DNA from: a bacterium
GTDB taxonomy: Bacteria; Bacteroidota; Bacteroidia; Bacteroidales; Muribaculaceae
Reading direction: 5' to 3'
Length of the DNA stretch: 10,428 nt
NCBI GenBank assembly: GCA_004563195.1
Contig: SFTJ01000074.1
Location: 1 to 10,428, forward strand
A program made the translations under genes and the position numbers. The notes under the pieces were generated by a model. It did no database searches. It saw nothing but the letters and a program-made list of their open reading frames with translations, and was not told the origin of the DNA. Below, piece by piece: positions 1 to 7,711 of the stretch. The number at the start of each line of letters is the position of its first letter. The first letter of the stretch is position 1.

Positions 1-21
1 CGTTGGAAACCGACAGAATAA
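1..21 (+). CDS. Possible 3' end of an upstream gene (partial)
   Basis: The first 18 bases read as six codons (RWKPTE) followed by TAA, and a strong intrinsic terminator begins 11 bases later. That arrangement suits the last codons of a + strand gene starting outside the window. The other two forward frames are also open for a while (one to base 66, one beyond 100), so the frame is not proven and no function can be given. Confidence 0.2.
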   Translation, partial: RWKPTE

Positions 22-32
22 CCGACACAACA

Positions 33-65
33 ATAGCCACCCGAGCCGAGGTGGCTATGCTTTTT
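33..65 (+). terminator. Intrinsic terminator
   Basis: A perfect 9-bp stem (ATAGCCACC at 33-41 with GGTGGCTAT at 50-58) encloses an 8-base loop and is followed by GC and five T residues. This is a standard rho-independent terminator for a + strand gene upstream. On the minus strand the hairpin is followed only by a mixed TTGTTG stretch, so it could at best be a weak terminator for the convergent hydrolase gene. Confidence 0.75.
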
Positions 66-357
66 AGTCCGATACGCCATCGCGGACGGTTGTACCGCTT
101 CGCTCCCTCTGTGTGGTGCTAACCTGTGCTGCGGACTGATGGGGCTTGGAAATCTAAAAAACAGACTCGACCACCGTGAAATCGATAGCCGAGTCATATT
201 TTTGGGGTCTGTCACTATTGTCGGACACCAATTGTTGTTATTGATGATTCTTTGCTGATTTTTGCTTGAAATATCGGAGTTTTTGGTGCACTTGGGCTAC
301 AAAGGTGTGCACCAGTGGCTCGGAGCACTTGTGGTGCTCCGGGAGGGTGGTGTGCGA
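66..357. other. Non-coding stretch with hairpins between terminator and hydrolase gene
   Basis: No full gene is visible here. The left part (about 70-150) is GC-rich and contains a small hairpin (CGGT/ACCG around 88-98). A short minus-strand open frame, 237 down to 154, ends in TAG and is described in the findings. Positions 285-291 (GGTGCAC) pair perfectly with 307-313 (GTGCACC) around a 15-base loop. The base composition changes within the stretch, from GC-rich on the left to more AT-rich around 190-285, which could mean it is a composite of repeat or element remnants. That is inference only. Confidence 0.5.
321..341 (-). terminator. Hairpin after the hydrolase gene, possible weak terminator
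   Basis: An 8-bp perfect stem (CGGAGCAC with GTGCTCCG) with a 5-base loop lies 17 bases beyond the stop codon of the minus-strand hydrolase gene. No T-run follows on the minus strand, so it is not a classic intrinsic terminator. It may stabilise the mRNA 3' end or pause polymerase. A second hairpin (285-313) lies just beyond it. Confidence 0.3.
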
Positions 358-1752
358 TTAGTGCTTTTGTGCGGGGATTTTTACAGTTACTGATGCAGGG
401 AACAGGCGTGTTGGATCTTGGTAGATGGCGCAGCTTTCCACTATGTTGCTCAAGCGGCGTTTTACTTTGCCTCGGAACACCTTTTTGCCGTTGATTTTTA
501 TGGTTACCGGTCGATTGAGGTCGGCAATTTGGTCGTTGAGATAGATGCGTATTTTGCCTTCTGAGGTGGGTTGTATCTCTTTACCGAAATGCAATATGAG
601 TTCCCACATAGGTACGAAATCGTAGCCGAAATATCGCACATTGTGCACTTTGATGTCGATAACATTGTCGGCAGCAGTGTATTCGTAGACAGTGCGAGTG
701 CTGTCGGTGGTGATTTCCGGTCGCTCTATCACTTGCAGGTTGTAGAATCCGCGGCGATAGACTGTGTCCATAGGGAAGTCTTCCCAAATGAAGTGCTTGG
801 GATAGGGGTTGCGCACATGCTTGGCAAGCCAGGGAGTGGTGTATGTATAGTCGCAGTGGTGGTCGCGTCCGGGCTGTAGAAACACATTGTGCTTATATTG
901 CGAAGGGTGAATGGTTTGCATGCTGTCGAGTGCCTGACGAGTGATGTCGGTGTAGATGTGGCGGCAGAATTGCGTGTCGTTTTCGCCCGAAGTGAGAGTG
1001 AAAGCTATGTTGGCAAGGTTTTCTACCGGGGCATTGATAAGCGGTTCGCCGCCGGCAATCGGGCCTGCACCGGCGAGATAATCGGCATAGAACGAAGCCA
1101 TGCGCTGGCTGCCGTAGGCGCCTTCGGAGATTCCGAAGAAATAGATGCGGTTAGGGTCGACGATACCCGAGATAAATGCCTGACGGAGGAGTCGTTGCCA
1201 CACCACCTGCTTAGAGCGATGCCACCAGCGGTAGTAACGGCCCATATTTGGAATCTGAGGAATGAAGTAGAGCGATGGCGAATCGTTGAAATATTTGCAC
1301 CAACCGAGTCCCACGCTCCATTCGCGCGATTTTTCGCCCGAGCCGTGCATATATAGGAATAAGGGATATCCCACATCGGGTTTCGAACCTTTGGTGCCGA
1401 AATAGAAAGGCATATTGGTACTCGGTTCGCTGCCATCGGGGAGTTGCCAAGCATATTGGTGAGCAGCGGCGAGCGAGTCGGGCATAGGCAAGCAATCGAA
1501 ATCGTATTCGGCGCAAGCGTCGGCAAACGCTGCCCACACCACTTGTTGAGCCGAAGCTACATCGTCGGCAGCCAGCTTTCGGTCGGCAAATCGAGGAGCA
1601 TCAATGTCTTGCAGACGAGCCAAAAGGTGTGCTGCAATATCCTTTTTGTCGAAATCGGCAGCCCAAGCCGCGCAAAGCGAAGCAGAGAGCAACAAAGCCA
1701 ACGAAATGGCGCGAATGAAAAGATAGCGTGTAGATAAATAAATTAGTTTCAT
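358..1752 (-). CDS. Secreted alpha/beta-hydrolase (esterase or peptidase-like) with C-terminal beta domain
   Basis: A 464-residue exported serine hydrolase. The first ~31 residues form a signal peptide for signal peptidase I (basic start, hydrophobic core, AWA before the mature ADF). There is no lipobox, so a periplasmic or secreted protein is expected. The core at about 105-320 has an alpha/beta-hydrolase layout: the YMHGSG oxyanion-type motif (134-139), the nucleophile elbow GISEG with Ser209, a likely acid Asp259 in SGENDTQ, and a likely catalytic His298 or His299 in GRDHHCDY. This resembles feruloyl-esterase/PHB-depolymerase-type and 'predicted peptidase' hydrolases. Residues ~335-464 form a separate beta-rich region with a motif like IYLNDQIADLNRPVTI followed by NGKKVFRG, a pattern I associate with C-terminal domains of Bacteroidota secreted hydrolases. 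It is divergent from the SusCD operon, 403 bp away. A cleaving role on ester or peptide bonds of the imported ligand is plausible, but the substrate is unknown. Confidence 0.85.
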   Translation of the reverse strand: MKLIYLSTRYLFIRAISLALLLSASLCAAWAADFDKKDIAAHLLARLQDIDAPRFADRKLAADDVASAQQVVWAAFADACAEYDFDCLPMPDSLAAAHQYAWQLPDGSEPSTNMPFYFGTKGSKPDVGYPLFLYMHGSGEKSREWSVGLGWCKYFNDSPSLYFIPQIPNMGRYYRWWHRSKQVVWQRLLRQAFISGIVDPNRIYFFGISEGAYGSQRMASFYADYLAGAGPIAGGEPLINAPVENLANIAFTLTSGENDTQFCRHIYTDITRQALDSMQTIHPSQYKHNVFLQPGRDHHCDYTYTTPWLAKHVRNPYPKHFIWEDFPMDTVYRRGFYNLQVIERPEITTDSTRTVYEYTAADNVIDIKVHNVRYFGYDFVPMWELILHFGKEIQPTSEGKIRIYLNDQIADLNRPVTIKINGKKVFRGKVKRRLSNIVESCAIYQDPTRLFPASVTVKIPAQKH

Positions 1753-1802
1753 ATAAAAAGCAGGATTAAAATAATAGGGTTATATGATAAGGTAATTTGC
1801 TA

Positions 1803-1810
1803 CAAAGGTA
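1803..1810 (-). promoter_or_regulatory. Candidate -7 box for the hydrolase gene
   Basis: On the minus strand this reads TACCTTTG, matching the Bacteroidota -7 consensus TAnnTTTG, and sits about 50 bases upstream of the hydrolase ATG. No clear TTTG -33 element is seen at the expected distance (around 1830), so the promoter would be weak or need an activator. Confidence 0.4.
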
Positions 1811-1936
1811 TTAAAAATAATGGAGTTATTGGTGTGGAAGATGCTAAAAATGGCAGAGTGATATGTACGGAGTACTATGATGTTACAAAAAGAAATGAAA
1901 CAATGAAAAATAATTGCAGAAATGTAAAAGTTTTTA

Positions 1937-1999
1937 TTTGTGTAAATATATTATGAAAATGGGTAATATTTTTACAATATGCAATTGTTTTGTGTAAAT
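1937..1999. repeat. 11-bp direct repeat pair in the operon's upstream region
   Basis: TTTGTGTAAAT occurs exactly at 1937-1947 and again at 1989-1999, a repeat distance of 52 bp, close to five helical turns. Both copies lie upstream of the susC promoter in an AT-rich region. The copies could be binding sites for a regulator acting from one face of the helix; in such AT-rich sequence chance repetition is also possible. Confidence 0.4.
1942..1975. repeat. Imperfect inverted repeat, possible operator
   Basis: GTAAATATATTA (1942-1953) and TAATATTTTTAC (1964-1975) are inverted copies with 11 of 12 positions complementary, separated by 10 bases. The left arm overlaps the first copy of the TTTGTGTAAAT repeat. 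It may be a dimer-binding site; as an RNA hairpin it would be very AT-rich and weak. Confidence 0.35.
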
Positions 2000-2049
2000 T
2001 AGCTTATAAAATGCAGTTTTGTGGCAGCAAAAGGGCTGATTTAATATTG

Positions 2050-2090
2050 AAAGTATGTTACGATAAGCAAAATTTGTTTTAAAGTATGTT
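2050..2090 (+). repeat. 10-bp direct repeat pair abutting the susC -33 element
   Basis: AAAGTATGTT is present exactly at 2050-2059 and 2081-2090, a repeat distance of 31 bp, about three helical turns. The downstream copy overlaps the first bases of the -33 TTTG at 2089-2092. This position is typical for an activator half-site pair that contacts RNA polymerase, such as a SusR-like or hybrid two-component regulator; the identity of the regulator is inference. Confidence 0.5.
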
Positions 2091-2119
2091 TGCTGTGTTA
2101 GATATTTTCCTTATATTTG
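2089..2119 (+). promoter_or_regulatory. Promoter of the SusCD-like operon (Bacteroidota -33/-7 type)
   Basis: TTTG at 2089-2092 and TATATTTG at 2112-2119 match the Bacteroidota housekeeping-sigma consensus (TTTG, then TAnnTTTG) with a 19-bp spacer, the usual distance. Transcription should start near 2125, giving a 5' leader of about 30 bases before the susC ATG at 2156. The leader is A-rich with no strong Shine-Dalgarno sequence, usual for this phylum. Confidence 0.8.
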
Positions 2120-2155
2120 TTTCAAAATGCAAAATAAACTAAACACGGAATAATA

Positions 2156-5100
2156 ATGCAAAAAATTGGAGCACAAATGACCAGGCTAATGGCGATGGTG
2201 GTAATGGCAATTATGAGCATAACCGCTATAGCACAGACCCAAGTGGTGAAAGGTGTGGTGGTGGACGAACAAGGCGAGCCCTTGATAGGCGCCACCATCC
2301 AAGCCAAAGAAGCGAAGGCAAAAGGCACGACGACCGATGCCGATGGAAATTTCACGCTTGCAGTGGATGCAGCAGTGAAGAACATAATCGTGTCGTATGT
2401 GGGCATGGAGCCGCAAACTGTGAAAATACAACGAGGCAGAAAGATGAGTATACGCCTCGAGTCGAAGACCAATCTTAATGAAGTGGTGGTGACCGGTATT
2501 GTGAACAAGCGAAAGGAAAGCTTTACCGGAGCATCGTCGACCTTTACGGGAAAAGACCTGCAAAATATAGGAACGCAGAACGTGATAGCGAGTCTAAAGA
2601 CTTTGGACCCGGCGTTTAACGTGCTTGAGAGCGTGGAATTTGGTAGTGACCCAAACCACATGCCCGATATAGAGATACGCGGTAAGTCGAGCTTGATAAG
2701 CACTCGCGACGAATTGGCCGAAGACCCTAATCAGCCGTTGTTTATCTTAGATGGATTTGAATCGTCGCTTGAGGCCATCTACGACCTTGATATGAGCCGC
2801 GTGGCATCGATAACCATCCTGAAGGATGCCGCCTCGACCGCCATCTATGGTTCGAAGGCAGCCAATGGTGTGGTAGTGGTGGAAACAGTGAAGCCCAAAG
2901 CCGGTCATCTCGACCTGTCGTACAACGGATCGGCATCGGTGACCTGGGCCGACCTATCGAGCTACAACCTTATGAATTCGCAGGAAAAGCTCGAGTTTGA
3001 GAAGCTTGCAGGTCGTTACACCGGTTCAAGCACCACAGCCGAAGTGGAACTAGACCGAATATATAACGACCGTCTTGCCGATGTGCAGCGCGGAGTGGAC
3101 ACCTATTGGCTCGCAGAGCCACTGCAAGTGGGTGTGAATCACAGGCACTCGCTGTATGCCCAGGGTGGTGAGGGCGCCTATCGATTTGGTATAGGTATGA
3201 CCTACAACGGCATACAAGGCATTATGAAAGAATCGAAGCGTGAGGTTATAGGTGGTAACATCGACTTGACCTATCGACTCGATAAATTGAACTTCAGCAA
3301 CAAGATGTCGTTTTCCAACACCTCTACGGGCGACCCCACTGTGGCATTTGTGAATTATGCCAATGCCAATCCGTATTACAGAAAATACAATGACGACGGC
3401 GAAGTGGAGAAGTGGCTCGAATATAACGATTATTTCAAGGCATCTAACCCGCTGTATAATGCAGCCCAAAACAGCTATACCAATGGTGGTGCCATCTCGT
3501 TCTCCGAAAAGCTTAATGTGGAGTATACACCCATCAAAGAGATGCGCGTGCGTGCGAGAATAGGTTTTACTCGCACCGACACCAAGAACCAATCGTTCGT
3601 GTCGCCGAGCGACAGCCGATATAGCAATACCGAATACACCAAGCGAGGCCAATATAGCAACTCGAAGGGAGTTACCAACAAATATGAAGGCGAATTGACT
3701 CTCACCTATGGTAAGACCCTCAAGGAAGTGCACATGGTGAATGTGGCAGCGGGTGGATACATCTCGCAGAGCGACTATCAGAGCGACGGCTATTCAACCA
3801 TAGGCTTCCCGGTGGGCGACTACACCCTGCCTTCGTTCTCTAACGGTTATCCCGAAGGCGGCAGCCCGTCGTACTACGAGAGCACCTCGCGCTCGGTGAG
3901 TGCCTATTTGATAGGAAACTATGCTTACGATAATCGTTATATGCTCGACTTCAGCTACCGTGTTAACGGTTCGAACTCGTTTGGCCGCACCAAGCAGTTT
4001 ATCGGCACATGGGCAGTGGGTTTGGCATGGAACATACACCGCGAAAAGTTTATTAAGGATAATTTCGAAGGCGTGTCGATGATGAAGATAAGAGGTTCGG
4101 TGGGTAACCCGGGTAACCAAAACTTCTCATCATCGGCCACTATCACCACATTCCGATATAACTTCAATATGTTTAACTACTTCGGAATGACCACCTCGCT
4201 CAATCAGCTTGGTAACCCCAATCTTAAGTGGCAAACCACGCTCGACCGCAATATCGGTTTCGACGTGACTCTGCTCAACGACCGCCTCACCCTCACCGGT
4301 GACTACTATTACAAGACCACCGACCCACTGCTGATAAGCATAGCCATGCCGCCATCGGCAGGTGCCACGGGCGATGTGATGTATGAGAACTTTGGCAAGC
4401 AAACCACCCAAGGCTACTATGTGCAAGCATCGTATTACATCATACGACGCATGGCCGATCGCTTCTGGTGGAGTGTAAGAGCCAATGTGCGAGGCAATAA
4501 GAGTGAACTGTCGGGCATAGGCAACCGCTTGGATATGTTTAACACCGAAGGACGCAGCAACAACAGCACCAAGCGCTATTACGATGGCGCCGACCCCGAT
4601 GACATCTGGGCAGTGCGTTCGGCCGGTATCGACCCCGCTACCGGTAAGGAAGTGTTTATCACCAAGGAAGGCGAATACACCTACGACTTCAACAGCAAGG
4701 ATGAAGTGATAGTGGGCAAGGGCCGCCCCAAGATGGAAGGCGTGGTAGGAACCAGCTTTGCTTACAAAGGCTTCTCGATGAACCTCGACTTTCGCTATAG
4801 ATACGGAGGAAAGACATTCAACTCCGTGCTGTTTAATAAGGTGGAAAACATCTCGGCAGGCAGTTTGAGTAACAACCAAGACCGCCGAGCCCTCTACGAC
4901 CGTTGGCAGAAGCCCGGCGATGTGGCACAATTCAAGAATATCGCCAACTCGCAGTATACGCCTATGTCGTCGCGCTTTGTGCAGACCGACAATTCGCTGT
5001 CGCTTGAGTCGTTGCGCATAGGATATGAATTCTCGCCCGAAGTGGCTAAGAAGATGGGCCTCAATACCTTGAAGTTGAGCGGATATATGAACGATATCTT

Positions 5101-5185
5101 CCGCTTGACCAATATCAAGCAAGAACGCGGAACGAGCTATCCATTCTCGCGCAGTGTATCGTTTGCTTTAACATTCACACTCTAA
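2156..5185 (+). CDS. SusC/RagA-like TonB-dependent outer-membrane transporter
   Basis: A 1009-residue outer-membrane importer of normal SusC length. It has a signal peptide (about 1-26, ending AIAQ), a carboxypeptidase-regulatory-like beta domain (about 30-105, with VVKGVVVDEQGEPLIGATI as its opening strand), and a TonB-box-like NEVVVTG (108-114). The plug domain follows, with DIEIRGKSSL (171-180), PLFILDGF (194-201) and the hallmark ILKDAASTAIYGSKAANGV (221-239). The rest is a barrel of alternating beta strands ending in FALTFTL. No STN domain lies ahead of the carboxypeptidase-like domain, so signalling to an anti-sigma factor is not expected. It moves ligand delivered by the SusD partner 29 bp downstream, powered by TonB-ExbBD. 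A later ATG at codon 8 exists, but the first start gives a better basic signal-peptide N-region and fits the promoter. The gene is intact; the substrate cannot be read from the sequence. Confidence 0.96.
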   Translation: MQKIGAQMTRLMAMVVMAIMSITAIAQTQVVKGVVVDEQGEPLIGATIQAKEAKAKGTTTDADGNFTLAVDAAVKNIIVSYVGMEPQTVKIQRGRKMSIRLESKTNLNEVVVTGIVNKRKESFTGASSTFTGKDLQNIGTQNVIASLKTLDPAFNVLESVEFGSDPNHMPDIEIRGKSSLISTRDELAEDPNQPLFILDGFESSLEAIYDLDMSRVASITILKDAASTAIYGSKAANGVVVVETVKPKAGHLDLSYNGSASVTWADLSSYNLMNSQEKLEFEKLAGRYTGSSTTAEVELDRIYNDRLADVQRGVDTYWLAEPLQVGVNHRHSLYAQGGEGAYRFGIGMTYNGIQGIMKESKREVIGGNIDLTYRLDKLNFSNKMSFSNTSTGDPTVAFVNYANANPYYRKYNDDGEVEKWLEYNDYFKASNPLYNAAQNSYTNGGAISFSEKLNVEYTPIKEMRVRARIGFTRTDTKNQSFVSPSDSRYSNTEYTKRGQYSNSKGVTNKYEGELTLTYGKTLKEVHMVNVAAGGYISQSDYQSDGYSTIGFPVGDYTLPSFSNGYPEGGSPSYYESTSRSVSAYLIGNYAYDNRYMLDFSYRVNGSNSFGRTKQFIGTWAVGLAWNIHREKFIKDNFEGVSMMKIRGSVGNPGNQNFSSSATITTFRYNFNMFNYFGMTTSLNQLGNPNLKWQTTLDRNIGFDVTLLNDRLTLTGDYYYKTTDPLLISIAMPPSAGATGDVMYENFGKQTTQGYYVQASYYIIRRMADRFWWSVRANVRGNKSELSGIGNRLDMFNTEGRSNNSTKRYYDGADPDDIWAVRSAGIDPATGKEVFITKEGEYTYDFNSKDEVIVGKGRPKMEGVVGTSFAYKGFSMNLDFRYRYGGKTFNSVLFNKVENISAGSLSNNQDRRALYDRWQKPGDVAQFKNIANSQYTPMSSRFVQTDNSLSLESLRIGYEFSPEVAKKMGLNTLKLSGYMNDIFRLTNIKQERGTSYPFSRSVSFALTFTL

Positions 5186-5214
5186 TCGGTAAAACATAAT
5201 TACATTTCAGAGCA

Positions 5215-6831
5215 ATGAAGAATATAGTGAAAAAAATATATGCCGTATTGGCAATCATAGCCCTTGGCGTGACGATGAGCAGTTGTTCCGACTGGCTGAA
5301 TTATACGCCCAAGGACAAGCAGAGCGAGGAACAGCAATTTGCCACCAAAAGCGGTATTTATGCTGCGGTAAATGGTATTTATAACCAAATGAGTACGTCG
5401 GAACTCTATGGAAAGAACCTTTCGTATGAGTTTATCGACATTTTGGGACAGCGCTATGAGGTGAATCAGACCGATGAAACCGGCTATGCCAAGTATTGCC
5501 GCGCCCTTGTGGCTTACGACTACACTGAGTCGACCGTAGAATCTACCATAGCTGCGATATGGTCGAAAGCATATCATGTGATAATGAACATCAATGTGGT
5601 GCTCAAAAACCTCGATGCCGACCAGGCAGTCGATGGAAGCCATGTGCTTACCGAAGACGACTACAAGATGCTGCGAGGCGAAATGCTTGCTTGCCGAGCC
5701 ATGTTGCACTTCGATATGCTTCGCTTGTTTGGACCGGCATGCACTCTCAGCCCCGAAGGTCGAGGAATACCGTATAACGAAAGCACCGACACGCAGATTT
5801 TGCCTATTCTCACTGTTAGCGATGTGCTCAACAATTATATCATTCGCGACATCGAAGATGCAAAGACCCTACTTGCCGCCACCGACCCGGTGATAGAGTT
5901 CGGCCCTCGTGCCGAATATGGCGAAGATTCCGACGACAACTCCAAGCGATATCGCCAACTTCGCCTCAACTACTATGCAGTGACCCTTTTGGCTGCAAGA
6001 GCATATCAATGGGGAGGCAATAATGCCGAAGCTTATAACAACGCCATCGCTCTGGTGGAAGATGCTAACGTGCAGAAATATTTCCCGCCGGTAGATGCCG
6101 GAACACTTCTCGGCAACACTACTACCCCCGACCGTATGTTCACCACAGAGTGCCTCTTCGGATTCTATAACGACGACCGTGGCTTAATCTACGATTATCA
6201 CTTCGGTCAGGAGAACTCAGGTCGCAGTCTGCTCGTGCCTCGTGCCGGATATATTGACGAACAACTCTTCAGCGGAGCCGATGTGGGCGATTATCGCTAT
6301 CAAAGCCAATGGGAAAACGGCACTACACTCGATGGCGATGCCACCAAGCGATTCCTCAAATATAAGGACATCGCCGACGAAAATCGCGATGTGGTATCGG
6401 GCTCTACAAGCGACGAAAACGAGATACTCAAAGCTCAGAAGTTCTATGGCACCTTCTGCTCGGCAATGAAGCTCAGCGAAGCTTATTATATAGCATCGGA
6501 AACGGCAATGGCGCTCGGAAAAGAACTCCAAGGATGGATTCTGCTCAACGAGATGCGTAAGCGCCGCGGAGTGCCCGAGCTCGACCCGAGCTACGACTAC
6601 AGCGATGTGATGACGAAGGAATATATACGCGAATATATAGGTGAAGGTCAGGTGTTCTTCTACTTTAAACGCTTGAATAAGTCGTTCGACAATGTCTACA
6701 ACGGGCAAAAACGCATCGAAATAGCGATTATGCCACCGTTTATCTACAGCGACAAGGAAGAAGTGAGCGAGGAAAAGAAAATGCAGCGCTACACCTTGCC
6801 ATTGCCAAAGAGTGAAACCGATAACCGATAA
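5215..6831 (+). CDS. SusD/RagB-like surface ligand-binding lipoprotein
   Basis: A 538-residue lipoprotein, the lid partner of the SusC transporter. The lipobox gives Cys24 (MSSC before SDWLNYTP), with an acidic residue at +2 compatible with surface export. Typical SusD landmarks follow in order: ATKSGIYAAVNGIYNQM (43-59), RGEMLACRAMLHFDMLRLFG (154-173), a TPR-like helix RLNYYAVTLLAARAYQWGG (250-268), MKLSEAYYIASETA (418-431), LLNEMRKRRGVPELD (443-457), EYIREYIGEGQVFFYFKRLN (469-488) and the family-typical tail LPLPKSETDNR. The two conserved SusD domains and the end are therefore complete. It lies 29 bp after susC and 9 bp before the DUF4843 gene, so one transcript is expected. It would bind the ligand and close over the SusC barrel. 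Which ligand is unknown, since the binding residues vary between members. Confidence 0.95.
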   Translation: MKNIVKKIYAVLAIIALGVTMSSCSDWLNYTPKDKQSEEQQFATKSGIYAAVNGIYNQMSTSELYGKNLSYEFIDILGQRYEVNQTDETGYAKYCRALVAYDYTESTVESTIAAIWSKAYHVIMNINVVLKNLDADQAVDGSHVLTEDDYKMLRGEMLACRAMLHFDMLRLFGPACTLSPEGRGIPYNESTDTQILPILTVSDVLNNYIIRDIEDAKTLLAATDPVIEFGPRAEYGEDSDDNSKRYRQLRLNYYAVTLLAARAYQWGGNNAEAYNNAIALVEDANVQKYFPPVDAGTLLGNTTTPDRMFTTECLFGFYNDDRGLIYDYHFGQENSGRSLLVPRAGYIDEQLFSGADVGDYRYQSQWENGTTLDGDATKRFLKYKDIADENRDVVSGSTSDENEILKAQKFYGTFCSAMKLSEAYYIASETAMALGKELQGWILLNEMRKRRGVPELDPSYDYSDVMTKEYIREYIGEGQVFFYFKRLNKSFDNVYNGQKRIEIAIMPPFIYSDKEEVSEEKKMQRYTLPLPKSETDNR

Positions 6832-6840
6832 TTAAGAGAT

Positions 6841-7680
6841 ATGAAAAAGCATATAATCTATATAGCACTTGGCTTGATGGCGGCAGTGGCTACATCGTGC
6901 CAAACAGAGGAGATAGAAACCTTTACCACCGACGACAGTATGGTGTACTTCCAAAAAACCGGGTATGTGACCAGCGCCGGTGGCGAGGGATATAGCAACA
7001 GCACCTCATTCTCGTTTGTGGGCTACACCGAGAAGATGACAAGCGTGACCTTTGCCGGTGAAATTCGCACTATGGGCAAGGTGCGCGACTATGACCGAGC
7101 CGTGAAAGTGGTGGTGGATGAAGAGAATACCACTATGGAACTTGGCAAGGACTTTGAAGTGGACCTCGACACCGTGAAAGTGCGTGCCGGAACGAACATC
7201 ACCAAGGTGAATGTGAAATTTTTGCGCACCATGCGCTTGCGCGAAGAGCCTGTAAAATTGGTGCTAAAACTGCTTCCAAACGAGCATTTCAAAGTGCTCG
7301 AAAAGTATAAATCGTCGAACAGCTACTCGGCATCGGAAGATGATGTAGTCGATGGGTCGAAATTCTCATTTGAGATTGACGAAGTGTATTCGTGTCCCGC
7401 GAGTTGGTATACACTCAATGCCAACAACTATTTTGGCCCATGGACAGCCACAAAGTTTATCTATATCAACGCCACACTCGGCTTTGAACTTGACGACTGG
7501 ACTTGGATAAACGGAGCGGGCAGTAAGATTACCGCAGGCCGCATGCCGTATTATGCCATCAAGTTGCAGAAGATACTTCAAGCGGCAGCCGATGAAGGCA
7601 ATCCGGTGTACGACGAAGACGGCAAGTTTATGCAGCTTGGCGATTCCTACCGCGTGGATTACTCCAAACTCCAACAATAA
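6841..7680 (+). CDS. DUF4843-type lipoprotein, probable accessory subunit of the SusCD complex
   Basis: A 279-residue lipoprotein with signal peptide and lipobox (VATSC, Cys20), then QTEEIE, an acidic start that suits surface display. The N-terminal half (about 30-150) is beta-rich, with DDSMVYFQK at 32-40, SFSFVGY at 56-62 and RDYDRAVKVVVD at 82-93, which I recognise as the DUF4843 pattern (an immunoglobulin/Calx-beta-like fold is likely). The C-terminal part (about 180-279) has CPASWYTLNANNYFGPWTATK (from 185), typical of the second half of these proteins. It starts 9 bp after SusD and precedes the PKD-like lipoprotein, a gene order seen repeatedly in Bacteroidota. No catalytic residues are evident. 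Its exact task is unknown; a structural or ligand-capturing role beside SusD is inferred. Confidence 0.8.
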   Translation: MKKHIIYIALGLMAAVATSCQTEEIETFTTDDSMVYFQKTGYVTSAGGEGYSNSTSFSFVGYTEKMTSVTFAGEIRTMGKVRDYDRAVKVVVDEENTTMELGKDFEVDLDTVKVRAGTNITKVNVKFLRTMRLREEPVKLVLKLLPNEHFKVLEKYKSSNSYSASEDDVVDGSKFSFEIDEVYSCPASWYTLNANNYFGPWTATKFIYINATLGFELDDWTWINGAGSKITAGRMPYYAIKLQKILQAAADEGNPVYDEDGKFMQLGDSYRVDYSKLQQ

Positions 7681-7711
7681 TTGAAAATCTCTCAACAGAA
7701 ACCATAAAACA

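Noticed and set aside
571..1737. Plus-strand open frames opposite the hydrolase gene (571-879, 889-1356, 1444-1737)
   Set aside because: They lie antisense to a full-length gene with signal peptide and catalytic motifs, have no recognisable domains, and are explained by the coding bias of the real strand.
2156..2480. STN signalling domain ahead of the SusC plug (ECF sigma/anti-sigma control)
   Set aside because: The region after the signal peptide reads directly as the carboxypeptidase-regulatory-like domain; there is no room for an extra STN domain, and no sigma or anti-sigma gene lies nearby.
2122..2703. Minus-strand open frame of 193 codons overlapping the start of susC and its promoter
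   Set aside because: It would cover the susC signal peptide and end in the promoter; the text has no recognisable domain and is antisense to conserved SusC sequence.
4130..5122. A 330-codon minus-strand open frame inside susC
   Set aside because: It is a shadow of the susC reading frame; the translated text shows no family motifs and susC is clearly complete on the + strand.
5559..5893. Plus-strand frames in other phases within the SusD gene
   Set aside because: They overlap a complete SusD with all its conserved blocks and have no translation signals.
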